Assembly: GCF_022601975.1 (NCBI RefSeq) | Contig: NZ_JAKVIR010000001.1 | Span: forward strand, 307,049 to 371,048 | DNA length: 64,000 nucleotides | Direction: 5' to 3' | Source: Pontibacter sp. E15-1 | GTDB taxonomy: Bacteria > Bacteroidota > Bacteroidia > Cytophagales > Hymenobacteraceae | Shown: piece by piece, positions 41,774-51,318 of the stretch | Layout: every line of letters begins with the position of its first letter | Position numbering within the stretch: position 1 is the first letter of the stretch | The notes under the pieces: model-generated | The model's database searches: none | Seen by the model: the letters and a program-made list of their open reading frames with translations, nothing else | What the model was told of the DNA's origin: nothing | Position numbers and translations under genes: made by a program

Positions 41774-43552
41774 CTAAATAGCTTTCGCTTTCTCTTTCAG
41801 CCAGGCGAGTTCCTCCGCATCCAGGTATGGGCCTAGCTGCTCCACTACCTGCTGGTTGTAGTCGTTCAGCCATTTGATCTGGTGCGCCTCCAGTAACTCT
41901 TTCTTCACCGGCGTGGTGTCGACCAGGGCCATGGTGAGGTGCTCGAAGGTATAAAATTGCCCAAACTCGTTTGCCTCATCCTCCACGGTCAGTACCAGGT
42001 TCTCGATGCGGATGCCGTGCTTGCCGGTGCGGTAAATGCCCGGCTCCACCGACGAAATCATACCCAACTCAATGTCCACGGGTGTTGGAGACGGATTGAA
42101 GACATGCGGCCCTTCGTGCACGTTCAGGAAGAAGCCCACGCCATGCCCGGTGCCGTGACCGTAATTGCGGGCGTGGTCCCAGAGTGGCTTGCGCGTGATG
42201 GCGTCGATCTGGTAGCCGCGCGTGCCTTTCGGGAAACGCGCCGTGGATCCGTCAATCATGCCTTTCAGCACCATGGTATAATCAATACGCTCCTCCTCGG
42301 TCAGGTTGCCCAGCGATACCACGCGGGTGATGTCGGTGGTACCGGTCTGGTACTGCCCGCCCGAATCCACCAGAAAAAGGCCGTCCGGCTGCAGGTCGGC
42401 GTCGCTTTCGGGGGTTACGCGGTAGTGCGGCAGGGCACCATGCGCCTTGTAGCCGGCAATTGTGTCGAAACTCTCGCCCACAAAACCCTCCTGCTGCGCC
42501 CGGAACTCCCTCACCTTGTCGGCCACCGACAGCTCCGTGATGCGGGTTTTGCCGATGTTCTCCTCCAGCCACTTGAAGAAGCGGGTCAGGGCCACGCCGT
42601 CTTTGATCATGGTTTTGCGGGTATTGGCAACCTCCACCTCATTCTTCACGGCTTTGAAGAAAGTGGTGGGATTTGTATCCTGCACCACGCGCACCGACTT
42701 CGGCAACTCCTTATATAAGGCATAGCAATTTCGCTTCGGGTCGATGAAGACGCTGGCCTTGTCGGGCAGGGCGGCAATGGCCTTTTCCACCAGTTCGTAG
42801 GCTTCCAGTTCCACGCCCGAGGCGATCAGGGTTTGCTGGTCTTCGGCGCTTAACTTGGATGTGTTGATAAAGAGGATGGCCGCCTCCTGGCTGATGAGGG
42901 CAAAGCTAAGCACCACCGGGTTGCACTTCACGTCTGAGCCCCGCAGGTTAAAGAGCCAGGCCATGTCGTCGAGCGACGAGAGGAGGTGATAGTCGGCGCG
43001 CTGCTTTTTCAGGGCAGTGCGCAGCCGCTCCAGCTTGCTTTGCAGCGACTCGCCAACGGTTTCCTCTCCCACCAAGTAGGCCGGGGCAACAGGCAAGGAG
43101 GGCCTGTTTTGCCAGATCGGGTCGAGGTAGTCGCGGTCGCTGCTGAGCAGGATGCCGCGCGGCGAGAGCTGTGCCTCCAGCAGTTGGGCAAGTCCCACGG
43201 AAATCAGCTTGGCGTCGAAAGCGACGGTGGCACCCTCCGGCAGGCGGTCGGCGAGCCAGGTGATGTACTCCGGGGCTTGCTGCTGCTGCAGGGGCACCAG
43301 CTCGAAGCCGCTCCCAGCCAGTTGCTCCTTGCCCTGCACAAAATAGCGTGCGTCGGTCCAGAGCCCGGCAAAGTCGTCGGTGATCACCAGCGTCCCTGCC
43401 GAGCCGCTAAACCCGGAGGCAAACGCTATGCACTGGTAGCGGTCTGGCAGGTACTCGCTGATATGCGGGTCGGCCGAGGGTATGATGTATGCGCTAACGC
43501 CCTCCCCTTTCATCTGACTCCGGATGGCAGCTAATTTTTCTGGATATGTCAT
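41774..43552 (-). CDS. Xaa-Pro aminopeptidase (M24B, aminopeptidase P)
   Basis: The 592-residue protein has a creatinase-like N-terminal half (two domains, residues ~5-300) and a pita-bread catalytic half. Metal ligands sit in FLVDSGGQYQTGTTDITRVV (two Asp), GHGTGHGVGFFLNVHEGP (His), SSVEPGIYRTGKHGIRIEN (Glu) and later Glu. It removes the N-terminal residue from peptides with Pro at position 2. The length is that of the three-domain eukaryotic/bacterial APP type. It is cytoplasmic. Confidence 0.94.
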   Translation of the reverse strand: MTYPEKLAAIRSQMKGEGVSAYIIPSADPHISEYLPDRYQCIAFASGFSGSAGTLVITDDFAGLWTDARYFVQGKEQLAGSGFELVPLQQQQAPEYITWLADRLPEGATVAFDAKLISVGLAQLLEAQLSPRGILLSSDRDYLDPIWQNRPSLPVAPAYLVGEETVGESLQSKLERLRTALKKQRADYHLLSSLDDMAWLFNLRGSDVKCNPVVLSFALISQEAAILFINTSKLSAEDQQTLIASGVELEAYELVEKAIAALPDKASVFIDPKRNCYALYKELPKSVRVVQDTNPTTFFKAVKNEVEVANTRKTMIKDGVALTRFFKWLEENIGKTRITELSVADKVREFRAQQEGFVGESFDTIAGYKAHGALPHYRVTPESDADLQPDGLFLVDSGGQYQTGTTDITRVVSLGNLTEEERIDYTMVLKGMIDGSTARFPKGTRGYQIDAITRKPLWDHARNYGHGTGHGVGFFLNVHEGPHVFNPSPTPVDIELGMISSVEPGIYRTGKHGIRIENLVLTVEDEANEFGQFYTFEHLTMALVDTTPVKKELLEAHQIKWLNDYNQQVVEQLGPYLDAEELAWLKEKAKAI

Positions 43553-43919
43553 TTGCTCAGTTTTTCGGTTTGAGGCAAATTAAGAAAAGATGGGCGGAAA
43601 TGCGCACAAAAGCACTTCTAATGGCAATTTACGCGGCTTCGCTTCAGTGCAGGTATAAAAGTCGCCTCCAAACAATGAATGCTATACCTGCGCTTTGAGC
43701 TAAGCATAACTGCAACCGAAATAAAAATAGCGGGGAGTTGAAGAGAAAAAGCTATATTAGATATTCGATGCCTTTTCTGCTTTGATTCTGTGATGGAGGG
43801 CTTTAGGCAATCAGCGTAGGTGCAAGGCATAGCTGTCACTGGCTTTTTGTAGCTTCACCAGCAGCATGTTCTTAGACTAATTTTCTGTTAACCTATATAA
43901 TGCACGCTATAAATCCACG
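43553..43919. other. Divergent intergenic region
   Basis: About 370 bp between the aminopeptidase (minus) and GH88 (plus) genes. I see no ORF or clear promoter box. It is AT-rich, as expected for a promoter region. Confidence 0.35.
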
Positions 43920-45140
43920 ATGAGCAAAAATCTATACCTCAATGCCCTGCTTTTTAGCGCTGTATGCCTGAGCACGGCCTGCAGCAGCAGCGAAAACAAA
44001 GCGATGACCGGCCAGCCCCTCACGCAGGCAAGCGAGACAATGGCCGAATCAGGCTTTAGGGAGGCCGCTGACCAATACAAGGTACTGATGGCACGGCTGC
44101 CCGAAGGCCGGTTGCCGAAAACCTATTATCAGAAAAGCGACTCGCTCGAGACCAGTGGTTCAGGGTGGTGGACCAGCGGGTTTTACCCGGGCACGCTGCT
44201 ATACCTCTATGAGGAGACAGGAGACAAAGCGTTGCTCGAGGAGGCACAGCGCGTGCTGCAGTTGCTGGAAAAAGAGCAGTTCAACACCGCTACCCACGAC
44301 CTGGGCTTTATGATGTTCGACAGCTTTGGCAATGCCAACCGCATCAGCCCTAGTCCTGCCTACAAGCAGATCCTGCTGAACAGTGCCAAGTCGCTGTCGA
44401 CCCGCTTTAACCCGAAGGTAGGCGCCATCCGCTCCTGGAACTCGAAGCCTGAAGACTTCCTGGTGATCATTGACAATATGATGAACCTGGAACTGCTCTT
44501 CTGGGCCACAGAAGTAACAGGGGATTCCGCATACTACGAACTCGCGGTGACGCACGCCAACACCACCATGAAGCACCACTTCCGCCCCGATTACAGCTCC
44601 TACCACGTCATCAACTACAATCCCGCCACCGGGGAAGTCCAGCAGAAAAAAACGGCTCAGGGCGCAGCCGACGCATCGGCCTGGGCACGGGGGCAGGCCT
44701 GGGGACTCTATGGGTATACCGCTACGTACCGGGCCACCAAAGATGCGGCATACCTGCAGCAGGCCCAACAGATCGCCGACTTCATGCTACAGCACCCCAA
44801 CCTGCCAGCAGACAAGATCCCGTACTGGGACTTCAACGCGCCAAACATACCGGATGCCCCGCGCGACGCCTCAGCAGCCGCCATCATGGCCTCTGCCCTG
44901 CTTGAGCTGAGCCAGTATGTGGAGCAGGCCAAAAGCCAGGAGTATAAAAGCGCCGCAGAAACTATCCTGCAGCACCTGTCTGCTGACAGGTATAAAGCTG
45001 CTCCCGGCACCAATGGCGGCTTCCTGCTGAAGCACAGCGTGGGCCACCTGCCTGGGGGCACCGAGGTAGACGTGCCGCTTACCTACGGCGACTACTATTA
45101 TATAGAGGCACTGAAACGCAACAAGAAACTTGCTGAGTAA
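43920..45140 (+). CDS. GH88 family unsaturated glucuronyl hydrolase lipoprotein
   Basis: The 406-residue protein has a lipoprotein signal (LLFSAVCLSTAC, Cys21), then an (alpha/alpha)6 barrel with ATHDLGFMMFDSFG (Asp127) and VIIDNMMNLELLFW (Asp185), the two Asp that hydrate the unsaturated uronic acid, plus the family mark WARGQAWGLYGY. It would finish degradation of polysaccharide-lyase products such as unsaturated glucuronyl oligosaccharides. It lies 1.4 kb before the EPS locus. Confidence 0.92.
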   Translation: MSKNLYLNALLFSAVCLSTACSSSENKAMTGQPLTQASETMAESGFREAADQYKVLMARLPEGRLPKTYYQKSDSLETSGSGWWTSGFYPGTLLYLYEETGDKALLEEAQRVLQLLEKEQFNTATHDLGFMMFDSFGNANRISPSPAYKQILLNSAKSLSTRFNPKVGAIRSWNSKPEDFLVIIDNMMNLELLFWATEVTGDSAYYELAVTHANTTMKHHFRPDYSSYHVINYNPATGEVQQKKTAQGAADASAWARGQAWGLYGYTATYRATKDAAYLQQAQQIADFMLQHPNLPADKIPYWDFNAPNIPDAPRDASAAAIMASALLELSQYVEQAKSQEYKSAAETILQHLSADRYKAAPGTNGGFLLKHSVGHLPGGTEVDVPLTYGDYYYIEALKRNKKLAE

Positions 45141-45707
45141 AGCTGCCAGCTAGTGCTTCGCCAAATTAAAAATTAGAAATTCAAGAATTAGAAAATGAGG
45201 TATAAAAGCCGTTTCTATTCATATAAAAGCAATCGCTAATAAAAGCAATCGCTAATTCTGGTGATTAAATTGGTCGTGTACTACAAATAGCGGATCCTGG
45301 GGCTGTCCGCGCGTTTGGCCGGGGTAGATGTGCCGAAACAGGCACTGGCTTTTGCTGCCAGATGCTACTAAAGGCGCAAATCATTTTACCACCAACTAAT
45401 TTTAATCCTATATCCAAAGCCTTACTTCTCACTGATTCCTCGCTTGTCTGGGGAGCGTGAGGGTATGGCTTTATATATGAAAGGTTATACATTCATTTGA
45501 AATATACAAAAATTAAATTTTCAATACAGTATACATTTATTTGCATAACAAAGAATTTGAATTGATTTAAATTATCAAATGTATAAATATTAGTGCCAAT
45601 ACATGAAAATAAAGAAGAATATGGCCAATATTTTATTTTTTTCGTAGCGATACCATACAACCTATGTTTTTATTCTCTATCTTAGATCATCAGTTAGCTT
45701 TAAGATC
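45141..45707. other. AT-rich non-coding stretch with a 16-bp tandem duplication
   Basis: No gene is supported. At 45225-45256 AAAAGCAATCGCTAAT occurs twice in exact tandem. The remainder is AT-rich (TATA-rich, many A/T runs near 45490-45640), suggesting promoter or transfer-derived DNA before the next small gene. Confidence 0.4.
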
Positions 45708-45935
45708 ATGGAATACAACATTATCAACGCCCCGACATTAGAGATATTAGCATCAGAAGTAGCAGGCTTTATACCGAAGGGCTGGAAGTTGAAAGGCGCC
45801 ATTCTGGAGCATACCAAGGGATACGCACAGCAGATCGTGCGCCATCCAAAAGATAGTATCCGCTTGCAGCAGCAGTACGCGCAGCATCCTGTGCAGGCTC
45901 CGGCCCGCCAGCGGCGCACCAAGTGGATCGAGTAG
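45708..45935 (+). CDS. Small DUF1737-like protein, 75 aa
   Basis: MEYNIINAPTLEILASEVAGFIPKGWKLKG resembles the DUF1737 pattern (Y-x-I-x-A-x-x-L-E-x-L-A-x-x-V-N/A, then G-W-x-L-x-G). A Gln-rich tail follows (QQQYAQHPVQAPARQRRTKW). It lies alone in AT-rich DNA. The function is unknown. Confidence 0.6.
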   Translation: MEYNIINAPTLEILASEVAGFIPKGWKLKGAILEHTKGYAQQIVRHPKDSIRLQQQYAQHPVQAPARQRRTKWIE

Positions 45936-46521
45936 TGCCTTGCCGTAACATTTAGCCAAAGTGTGAGCCATTTCCGGCCTTGTCTTTTCGTGAAGAAAGC
46001 TTGGAGATGGTTTTTTTACGCCTTTCTCCGTTCACTTCCCTCTCTTCCCGGGCAGTTCCCTGTCTTCTTTGTCTTATCCCTATGCGGGCGATAGTGGCAG
46101 CTTACAGCAGCCGCCCACACCCATTTATGCACATTCCCCCTGCAGGTTGCTTGCGCCAGGCCAGGGATAACGCTGTGCGCACCCTCATGAAAAACTGTGC
46201 AAAAAAACAGGGGCACCCAGCTCCGAATCGCCGAATAACACCGCACCGCCAGGCAGACCGATGCAACCCGAAAGTATCGGGGCAGACCAAACGCCCGGCA
46301 CATTATATCCTCCCCAAAACTGCGTCTGCACGGCCTACGGACAGGCACATATACAAACTTTAAAATATTTCATCTAAAACGGTATCCTTTTGGAAAAGGA
46401 AAAGTATATATGGCTACACCAATTTTTGGTATCCGTAAAATTCTAAGTCCGAAACATTATCTGTACAACGTTCACACGTTTCAACTGTGTTGAACCCAAA
46501 CACCACCCTTAAACACATAAA
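45936..46521. other. Non-coding region before the EPS locus
   Basis: It holds no supported gene. A small dyad near 46469-46494 (GTTCACAC ... GTGTTGAAC) lies before the first EPS gene. No UpxY/NusG-type antiterminator gene is present. The region is the likely leader and promoter of the EPS operon. Confidence 0.4.
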
Positions 46522-47289
46522 ATGAGAAGTATCTGTTATTTTCTCTTGCTTTTGCTTGTAACTACCTCGTGCCTTACAAAAAAGGAAATCGTGTACATGC
46601 AAAACTCCAACCTGAAAGAGCAAACCCCCACTGCCTTCAACACACCTTACAGCAGCTACAAACTACAGGCAAACGACGTCCTCTCCATCAAGGTGCTGAG
46701 CGTTGACCCTGAGATGTCTGAGTTGTTCAACATTGTGAACCCTTCGAGCGCATTTGGCGTTTCGGACCCGGGCAGTATGTATCTGAGCGGTTACTCGATC
46801 GACAACGAGGGGTCTATCAACCTGCCAACTGTGGGCAAGCTGCAGGTGGCGGGCATGACGACAACGCAGGCGCAGGACCTGATACAGCGCGGGTTGAGCC
46901 GCTATATAAACGATGCAACGGTAGTGGTGAAGATGATCAGCTTTAAGATAAGTGTGTTGGGCGATGTAAGCAGACCGGGATATTTCTATATCTACAGTGA
47001 GCGGGCCAACCTGTTGGAGGGCCTGGGCATGGCCGGTGACCTGACGCGGGGGGCGAACCGCCAGAACGTGAAGCTGATTCGCCAAACCCCTGAGGGTAAC
47101 GAGGTTGTGCTCTTAGACCTGACAGACCCTAACCTCGTACAATCAAAATATTATTACTTGAAGCCAAATGATGTCCTCTATGTAGAGCCTCGTCAAACGC
47201 AGCTGAAGCGCGATAACCTGGTGATTGTTAGCGCGGTGCTGGGTGTGGTGTCGACGGCGGCTTTGTTGGTCAATTTTTTTGTGAAATAG
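46522..47289 (+). CDS. Polysaccharide export lipoprotein (Wza-like)
   Basis: The 255-residue protein has a lipoprotein signal (FLLLLLVTTSC, Cys17), then the Poly_export domain (YKLQANDVLSIKVLSVDPEM, residues ~35-130), an SLBB domain (FKISVLGDVSRPGYFYIYSERANLLEGLGMAGDL) and a C-terminal membrane helix (VIVSAVLGVVSTAALLVNFF). It is shorter than E. coli Wza and probably works with the neighbouring kinase to export polysaccharide. It is the first gene of the EPS locus, with four bases to the kinase gene. Confidence 0.93.
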   Translation: MRSICYFLLLLLVTTSCLTKKEIVYMQNSNLKEQTPTAFNTPYSSYKLQANDVLSIKVLSVDPEMSELFNIVNPSSAFGVSDPGSMYLSGYSIDNEGSINLPTVGKLQVAGMTTTQAQDLIQRGLSRYINDATVVVKMISFKISVLGDVSRPGYFYIYSERANLLEGLGMAGDLTRGANRQNVKLIRQTPEGNEVVLLDLTDPNLVQSKYYYLKPNDVLYVEPRQTQLKRDNLVIVSAVLGVVSTAALLVNFFVK

Positions 47290-47293
47290 TCGC

Positions 47294-49669
47294 ATGAAAC
47301 GAAATAAAAAAGAACACGAGATAGATATAAAAAGCTGGCTTTTCAAGTTCCAGTCGAAGTGGTACCTCTTCCTTGCCTTCGCCGTGCTGGCACTGGCGGC
47401 AGGATATGTATATGTAAAAGCGTCGCCACGGGTATATGCCTTTAGCGCCACCCTCCTCCTCGGCGACCAGCAGACTGGCTCAAAAAAGGCGCAGGAACTT
47501 CTGGAAGTGCTGCAGGTGCAGAGCAAAGGGATAAAAGTAGAGGACGAGATCGGTCTGCTGCAATCGGATGAGATGGTAAAGCAGGCCCTGCAGAAACTCG
47601 ACTATACCGTAGCCTATTATAAGGTAACCAACCATTGGCTCAATAATATCTCCGACATTGAGGTGGAAGAGCAGTATGAGTCATCTCCCTATACCGTTAA
47701 GCTGGATACTGCCTCTTACCAGCTTGTGGACCTGCCGCTGGTGGTGCGTATCCTCAACGACACGCAGTATGAGTTGACGGCCGAAGGCGAGCACATCGCC
47801 CGCTATAACCTGAAAGACCATACCGTGGTGGAATCGTTGCCGGAAGTGAGCTTCACGAAAGTGCTGGAGTTCGGCAAGCCCTATCGCGACAAGTACATGA
47901 GCTTTACGCTGGAGAAAAGCGACGCAGGCATGATTGCGCCGGGCAAGAAGTACTACTTTGTGGTGAACAGCCTGGAGAGCCTCGTGAACCAATACAAGGG
48001 CACGCTGCAGGCCACCCCGATCGAGCGCGAGTCGCGCATGCTGCGGGTAACGAGCAAGGGCAGCATCCCCGACAAGCAAATAAACTTCCTGAACACGCTG
48101 CTGCAGGAGTATGTGAAGAACGACCTGGAAGAGAAAAACCGAAACGGCCGCAAAACCCTCGAGTTTATCGACGGGCAGCTGGCCTCGCTCTCAGACTCGC
48201 TGAACCAAAGCAAGCAGGCGCTGTCTTCTTTCCGCTCCGACAAGCGCATTTCTAACGTAGGCATGCAGTCCAACATCAGCTTCGAGAAACTCTCGATGCT
48301 GGAGTCTGAGAAAGCCCGCCTGCGCACCGACAAGTCTTACTTCGAGACGATCCTGGACCAGGTGCAGAACGGAAACGGCATCGCGCAGTCTGTATCCCCT
48401 TCTGTGGCCGGCATCCAGAATCCGATCCTGAGCACCCTGTTTCTGCAGCTTTCGGAGCTGAACAAAGAGAAGGCGGGCATACAGGTGAACGCAACGGAGA
48501 ACAACCCGAAACTGGTGAAGCTGGAGAGTGAGATCCTTAGCACCCGCAGGGCCATTGAGGCAAACCTGAAGAACCTCATCCGCTCCGCCGACATCTCCAT
48601 CGCTGACGTGAACGACCGCATCACCAAAACAGAGAGTGCCATCGCGCAGATGCCGGAGAACGAGCGCCGCCTGACCGACCTGCAGAGCCAGTCGGACTTC
48701 ATCGACAAGAAGTATGACTTCCTGCTGGAGAAGCGCGCTGAGGCGGCCATCTCGCTGGCAACCAACACGACAGACAAAAAAGTGGTAGACCACGCGTCGA
48801 TGGCGGGCAACGCCCCCGTGAACGTGAAGCCGAAAATGATCTACCTGCTGGCCCTGATGATTGGCCTGGCCATACCTGCCGGACTGATTGTGCTGATGAG
48901 CAACGCAGACAACACCATACAGGGCAAGGATGATCTGGGCAACATCACCAACATCCCTTTCCTGGGTGTGGTGGCACATGGCACCAAGTCAGACAAGCTG
49001 GCGGTGAAGAACAACCCGAAGTCGGCTATAGCTGAGTCCTTCCGGTCGCTCCGCATCAATTTGCAGTACCTGATGGGGAACAAGAGCTTTAAGGTCATCG
49101 GGGTTACGTCCTCCATCTCGGGAGAGGGTAAAACGTTCTGCTCGGTTAACCTGAGCTCAGAGCTGGCCATGGCCGGCAAGCGGGTCGTGCTTATCGAGTC
49201 GGATATGCGCAAACCCACTTTCGGCAAGTACTTCAACGTGTCGGATGCCCTGGGCCTGTCGTCCTTCCTTTCGCAGCCCGATCTGCCGCTGGAGGACGTG
49301 ATTCAGCCATCTGAGGTGGACAATCTGGATGTGATCTCATGCGGCCCGATACCTGTCAGCGCCATACAGTTGCTGGAACAGCCCAAGATGCATGCGCTGA
49401 TCGCGCAGTTAAAGGAACGCTACGATTACATTGTGATTGACACGCCCCCGATTGGCTTTGTGTCAGAATACTTCATCATGATGCAGCACATGGACGTGAA
49501 CCTGTATGTTGTGAAGCACAAGTACACCGAGAAGAACCTGCTCGACCAGGTAAACGAGCTGTACGCCGACAAACGGGTGAAGAACATGTACATGATCATC
49601 AACGACCTGAACTACGACAAAACCTACGAGTACGGTTATAAGAAAAAAGGCAGTTATTATTACGCCTAA
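47294..49669 (+). CDS. Polysaccharide co-polymerase and tyrosine autokinase (Wzc/BY-kinase)
   Basis: The 791-residue protein has a Wzz domain with two membrane helices (WYLFLAFAVLALAAGYVYV and MIYLLALMIGLAIPAGLIVLM), a coiled-coil periplasmic domain between them, and a C-terminal BY-kinase: Walker A in SISGEGKTFCSVNLSS (~605-620), A' in VVLIESDMRKP (~630) and B in YIVIDTPPIG (~711). The end is Tyr-rich (YEYGYKKKGSYYYA), the autophosphorylation cluster. It controls chain length and export with the Wza-like protein. It follows at a 4-bp gap. Confidence 0.94.
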   Translation: MKRNKKEHEIDIKSWLFKFQSKWYLFLAFAVLALAAGYVYVKASPRVYAFSATLLLGDQQTGSKKAQELLEVLQVQSKGIKVEDEIGLLQSDEMVKQALQKLDYTVAYYKVTNHWLNNISDIEVEEQYESSPYTVKLDTASYQLVDLPLVVRILNDTQYELTAEGEHIARYNLKDHTVVESLPEVSFTKVLEFGKPYRDKYMSFTLEKSDAGMIAPGKKYYFVVNSLESLVNQYKGTLQATPIERESRMLRVTSKGSIPDKQINFLNTLLQEYVKNDLEEKNRNGRKTLEFIDGQLASLSDSLNQSKQALSSFRSDKRISNVGMQSNISFEKLSMLESEKARLRTDKSYFETILDQVQNGNGIAQSVSPSVAGIQNPILSTLFLQLSELNKEKAGIQVNATENNPKLVKLESEILSTRRAIEANLKNLIRSADISIADVNDRITKTESAIAQMPENERRLTDLQSQSDFIDKKYDFLLEKRAEAAISLATNTTDKKVVDHASMAGNAPVNVKPKMIYLLALMIGLAIPAGLIVLMSNADNTIQGKDDLGNITNIPFLGVVAHGTKSDKLAVKNNPKSAIAESFRSLRINLQYLMGNKSFKVIGVTSSISGEGKTFCSVNLSSELAMAGKRVVLIESDMRKPTFGKYFNVSDALGLSSFLSQPDLPLEDVIQPSEVDNLDVISCGPIPVSAIQLLEQPKMHALIAQLKERYDYIVIDTPPIGFVSEYFIMMQHMDVNLYVVKHKYTEKNLLDQVNELYADKRVKNMYMIINDLNYDKTYEYGYKKKGSYYYA

Positions 49670-49696
49670 ACGCGCTCACCTGAAACCATACTACCC

Positions 49697-49728
49697 CCAA
49701 GAGCCAGCATCATTTTGCCGGCTCTTGG
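49697..49728 (+). other. Hairpin between kinase and flippase genes
   Basis: CCAAGAGCC (49697-49705) pairs with GGCTCTTGG (49720-49728), with two further inner pairs. There is no U run, so an attenuation or mRNA-processing role is as likely as termination. It sits 28 bp before the flippase gene. Confidence 0.4.
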
Positions 49729-49755
49729 TTCACCCAGCCCTTTGTTATACAGCGC

Positions 49756-51309
49756 ATGAGTAAGGAAATTGCCTCAAAAGCAGTCAGTGGATTAAAATGG
49801 GGATCGGCGGCCACGCTGGCCAACGCCGTAATGCAGATCGGCTACACCTCTGCCATGGCCCGCCTGCTGGCTCCGGAGGCGTTCGGTCTGGTGGCCATCG
49901 CCAGCGTCGTGCTCCGTTTCGGCAGTTATTTTGCGCATTTGGGCCTCTCGCAGGCAATTATACAGAAGGAGGAGCTGACAAAGGATAACGTCCGGGCGGC
50001 CTTCACTTCATCAACGCTTCTCGGTTTAGCCTTTTTAGGGCTGATATGGTTTTTAGCTCCTTTTGCCACCATGTTTTTTGACAATGCCTCGTTCCAAAGC
50101 GAGGCGGTAACACCAATTGTACGGATAATGGCTTTCTCGCTCCTCATCAACGGCCTGTCGTCTACGGCACTGAGCTTATCAGAGCGAAACATGCGGTTTA
50201 AGGAATTAAGCATCGTGGAAACAACTTCGTATGTCATCTCTTATTTAGGGGTAGGTGTGATATGTGCTTATCTGGGCTTCGGCGTTTGGAGCCTTGTATA
50301 CGCCACCCTCACCCAAACTGCGCTTGTTGCGTTGGGGGCATATCTCATTGCGCGGCACAATGTAATTCCGCTGTTAAAGTGGGAAGCATACAAGCCCTTG
50401 TTCAATTACGGCAGCAAGATGTCTGTTATCAGCTTTCTGGAGTTCCTGAGCCAGGACATGGCAACGATACTCATCGGCAAGACACTCGGCCCCTATAAAT
50501 TAGGTATCTATGACAGGGCCCACCGCTTGGTTAACCTGCCCATGTACATGCTAACCCGCACGATCAGCCGCGTCATATTCCCTTCTTTCAGCAAGTTACA
50601 GGCTGAAACAAAAAAGCTGGCTAAAGCCTATATATCCAGCACGACCCTTTTAGCCGCTATTATCATACCCACATGCTTCGGTTTGATGGTTGCTGCCCCA
50701 GAGGTAGTGTACATCCTGCTCGGAGATCAGTGGGGAGAGTCTATTCCGGTGTTGCAGGTGCTTTGCCTTGCGATCCCGCTGAGCTTTATCACGATGTTCG
50801 CGGGAATCGTATGCGATGCGAAAGCTGAACTGAACATCAAGATTGTGCTTACCCTGGTTTTTATCGGTGTGATAGCCGGGTTGTTTTTTGTGCTGAGGCA
50901 GTACGGGCTGATCGGGTTTGCGTTTGCCATACTGGCAGGCGAGCTGGTTCGGATCGGCTTTTACCAAACCGTCCTCAACCGCATTCTGGAGCTGTCTTAC
51001 CTGGAGCAACTTAAGGTATACGTGCCTGGGTTGGTGAACGGCGTGCTCATCGCAGCAGTTATATATGCCCTTAGCGTCGCACTCCGAAGCATGGCGCTAC
51101 CGAATCTTGCCGTACTGGCCTGCCAGATAACAACAGGCGCACTGCTTTTTATTATACTGACACTATTTTTCCCCCACAGAATCCTGAAAGCGCAGATTCA
51201 CATGTTGCTTTCAAAGTTTGGTATCACCAAAAACTCATCCAGCTATTATGGCAGAATGTTTTTGAGATACAGCGAAGAGGAAATCAAAAGTACCGAAAGA
51301 ATAGACTGA
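49756..51309 (+). CDS. Polysaccharide flippase (Wzx, MOP superfamily)
   Basis: The 517-residue protein has about 14 membrane helices and typical WzxC features (MSKEIASKAVSGLKWGSAATLANAVMQIGYTS, ARLLAPEAFGLVAIASVVLRFG, SISRVIFPSFSKLQ). It would flip lipid-linked repeat units across the inner membrane. It is the third gene in the EPS series. Confidence 0.93.
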   Translation: MSKEIASKAVSGLKWGSAATLANAVMQIGYTSAMARLLAPEAFGLVAIASVVLRFGSYFAHLGLSQAIIQKEELTKDNVRAAFTSSTLLGLAFLGLIWFLAPFATMFFDNASFQSEAVTPIVRIMAFSLLINGLSSTALSLSERNMRFKELSIVETTSYVISYLGVGVICAYLGFGVWSLVYATLTQTALVALGAYLIARHNVIPLLKWEAYKPLFNYGSKMSVISFLEFLSQDMATILIGKTLGPYKLGIYDRAHRLVNLPMYMLTRTISRVIFPSFSKLQAETKKLAKAYISSTTLLAAIIIPTCFGLMVAAPEVVYILLGDQWGESIPVLQVLCLAIPLSFITMFAGIVCDAKAELNIKIVLTLVFIGVIAGLFFVLRQYGLIGFAFAILAGELVRIGFYQTVLNRILELSYLEQLKVYVPGLVNGVLIAAVIYALSVALRSMALPNLAVLACQITTGALLFIILTLFFPHRILKAQIHMLLSKFGITKNSSSYYGRMFLRYSEEEIKSTERID

Positions 51310-51318
51310 GATAATATT

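Noticed and set aside
45980..46363. 127-codon plus-strand frame before the EPS locus
   Set aside because: The product has no family resemblance, an odd composition, and a minus-strand frame overlaps it. I treat the region as non-coding.
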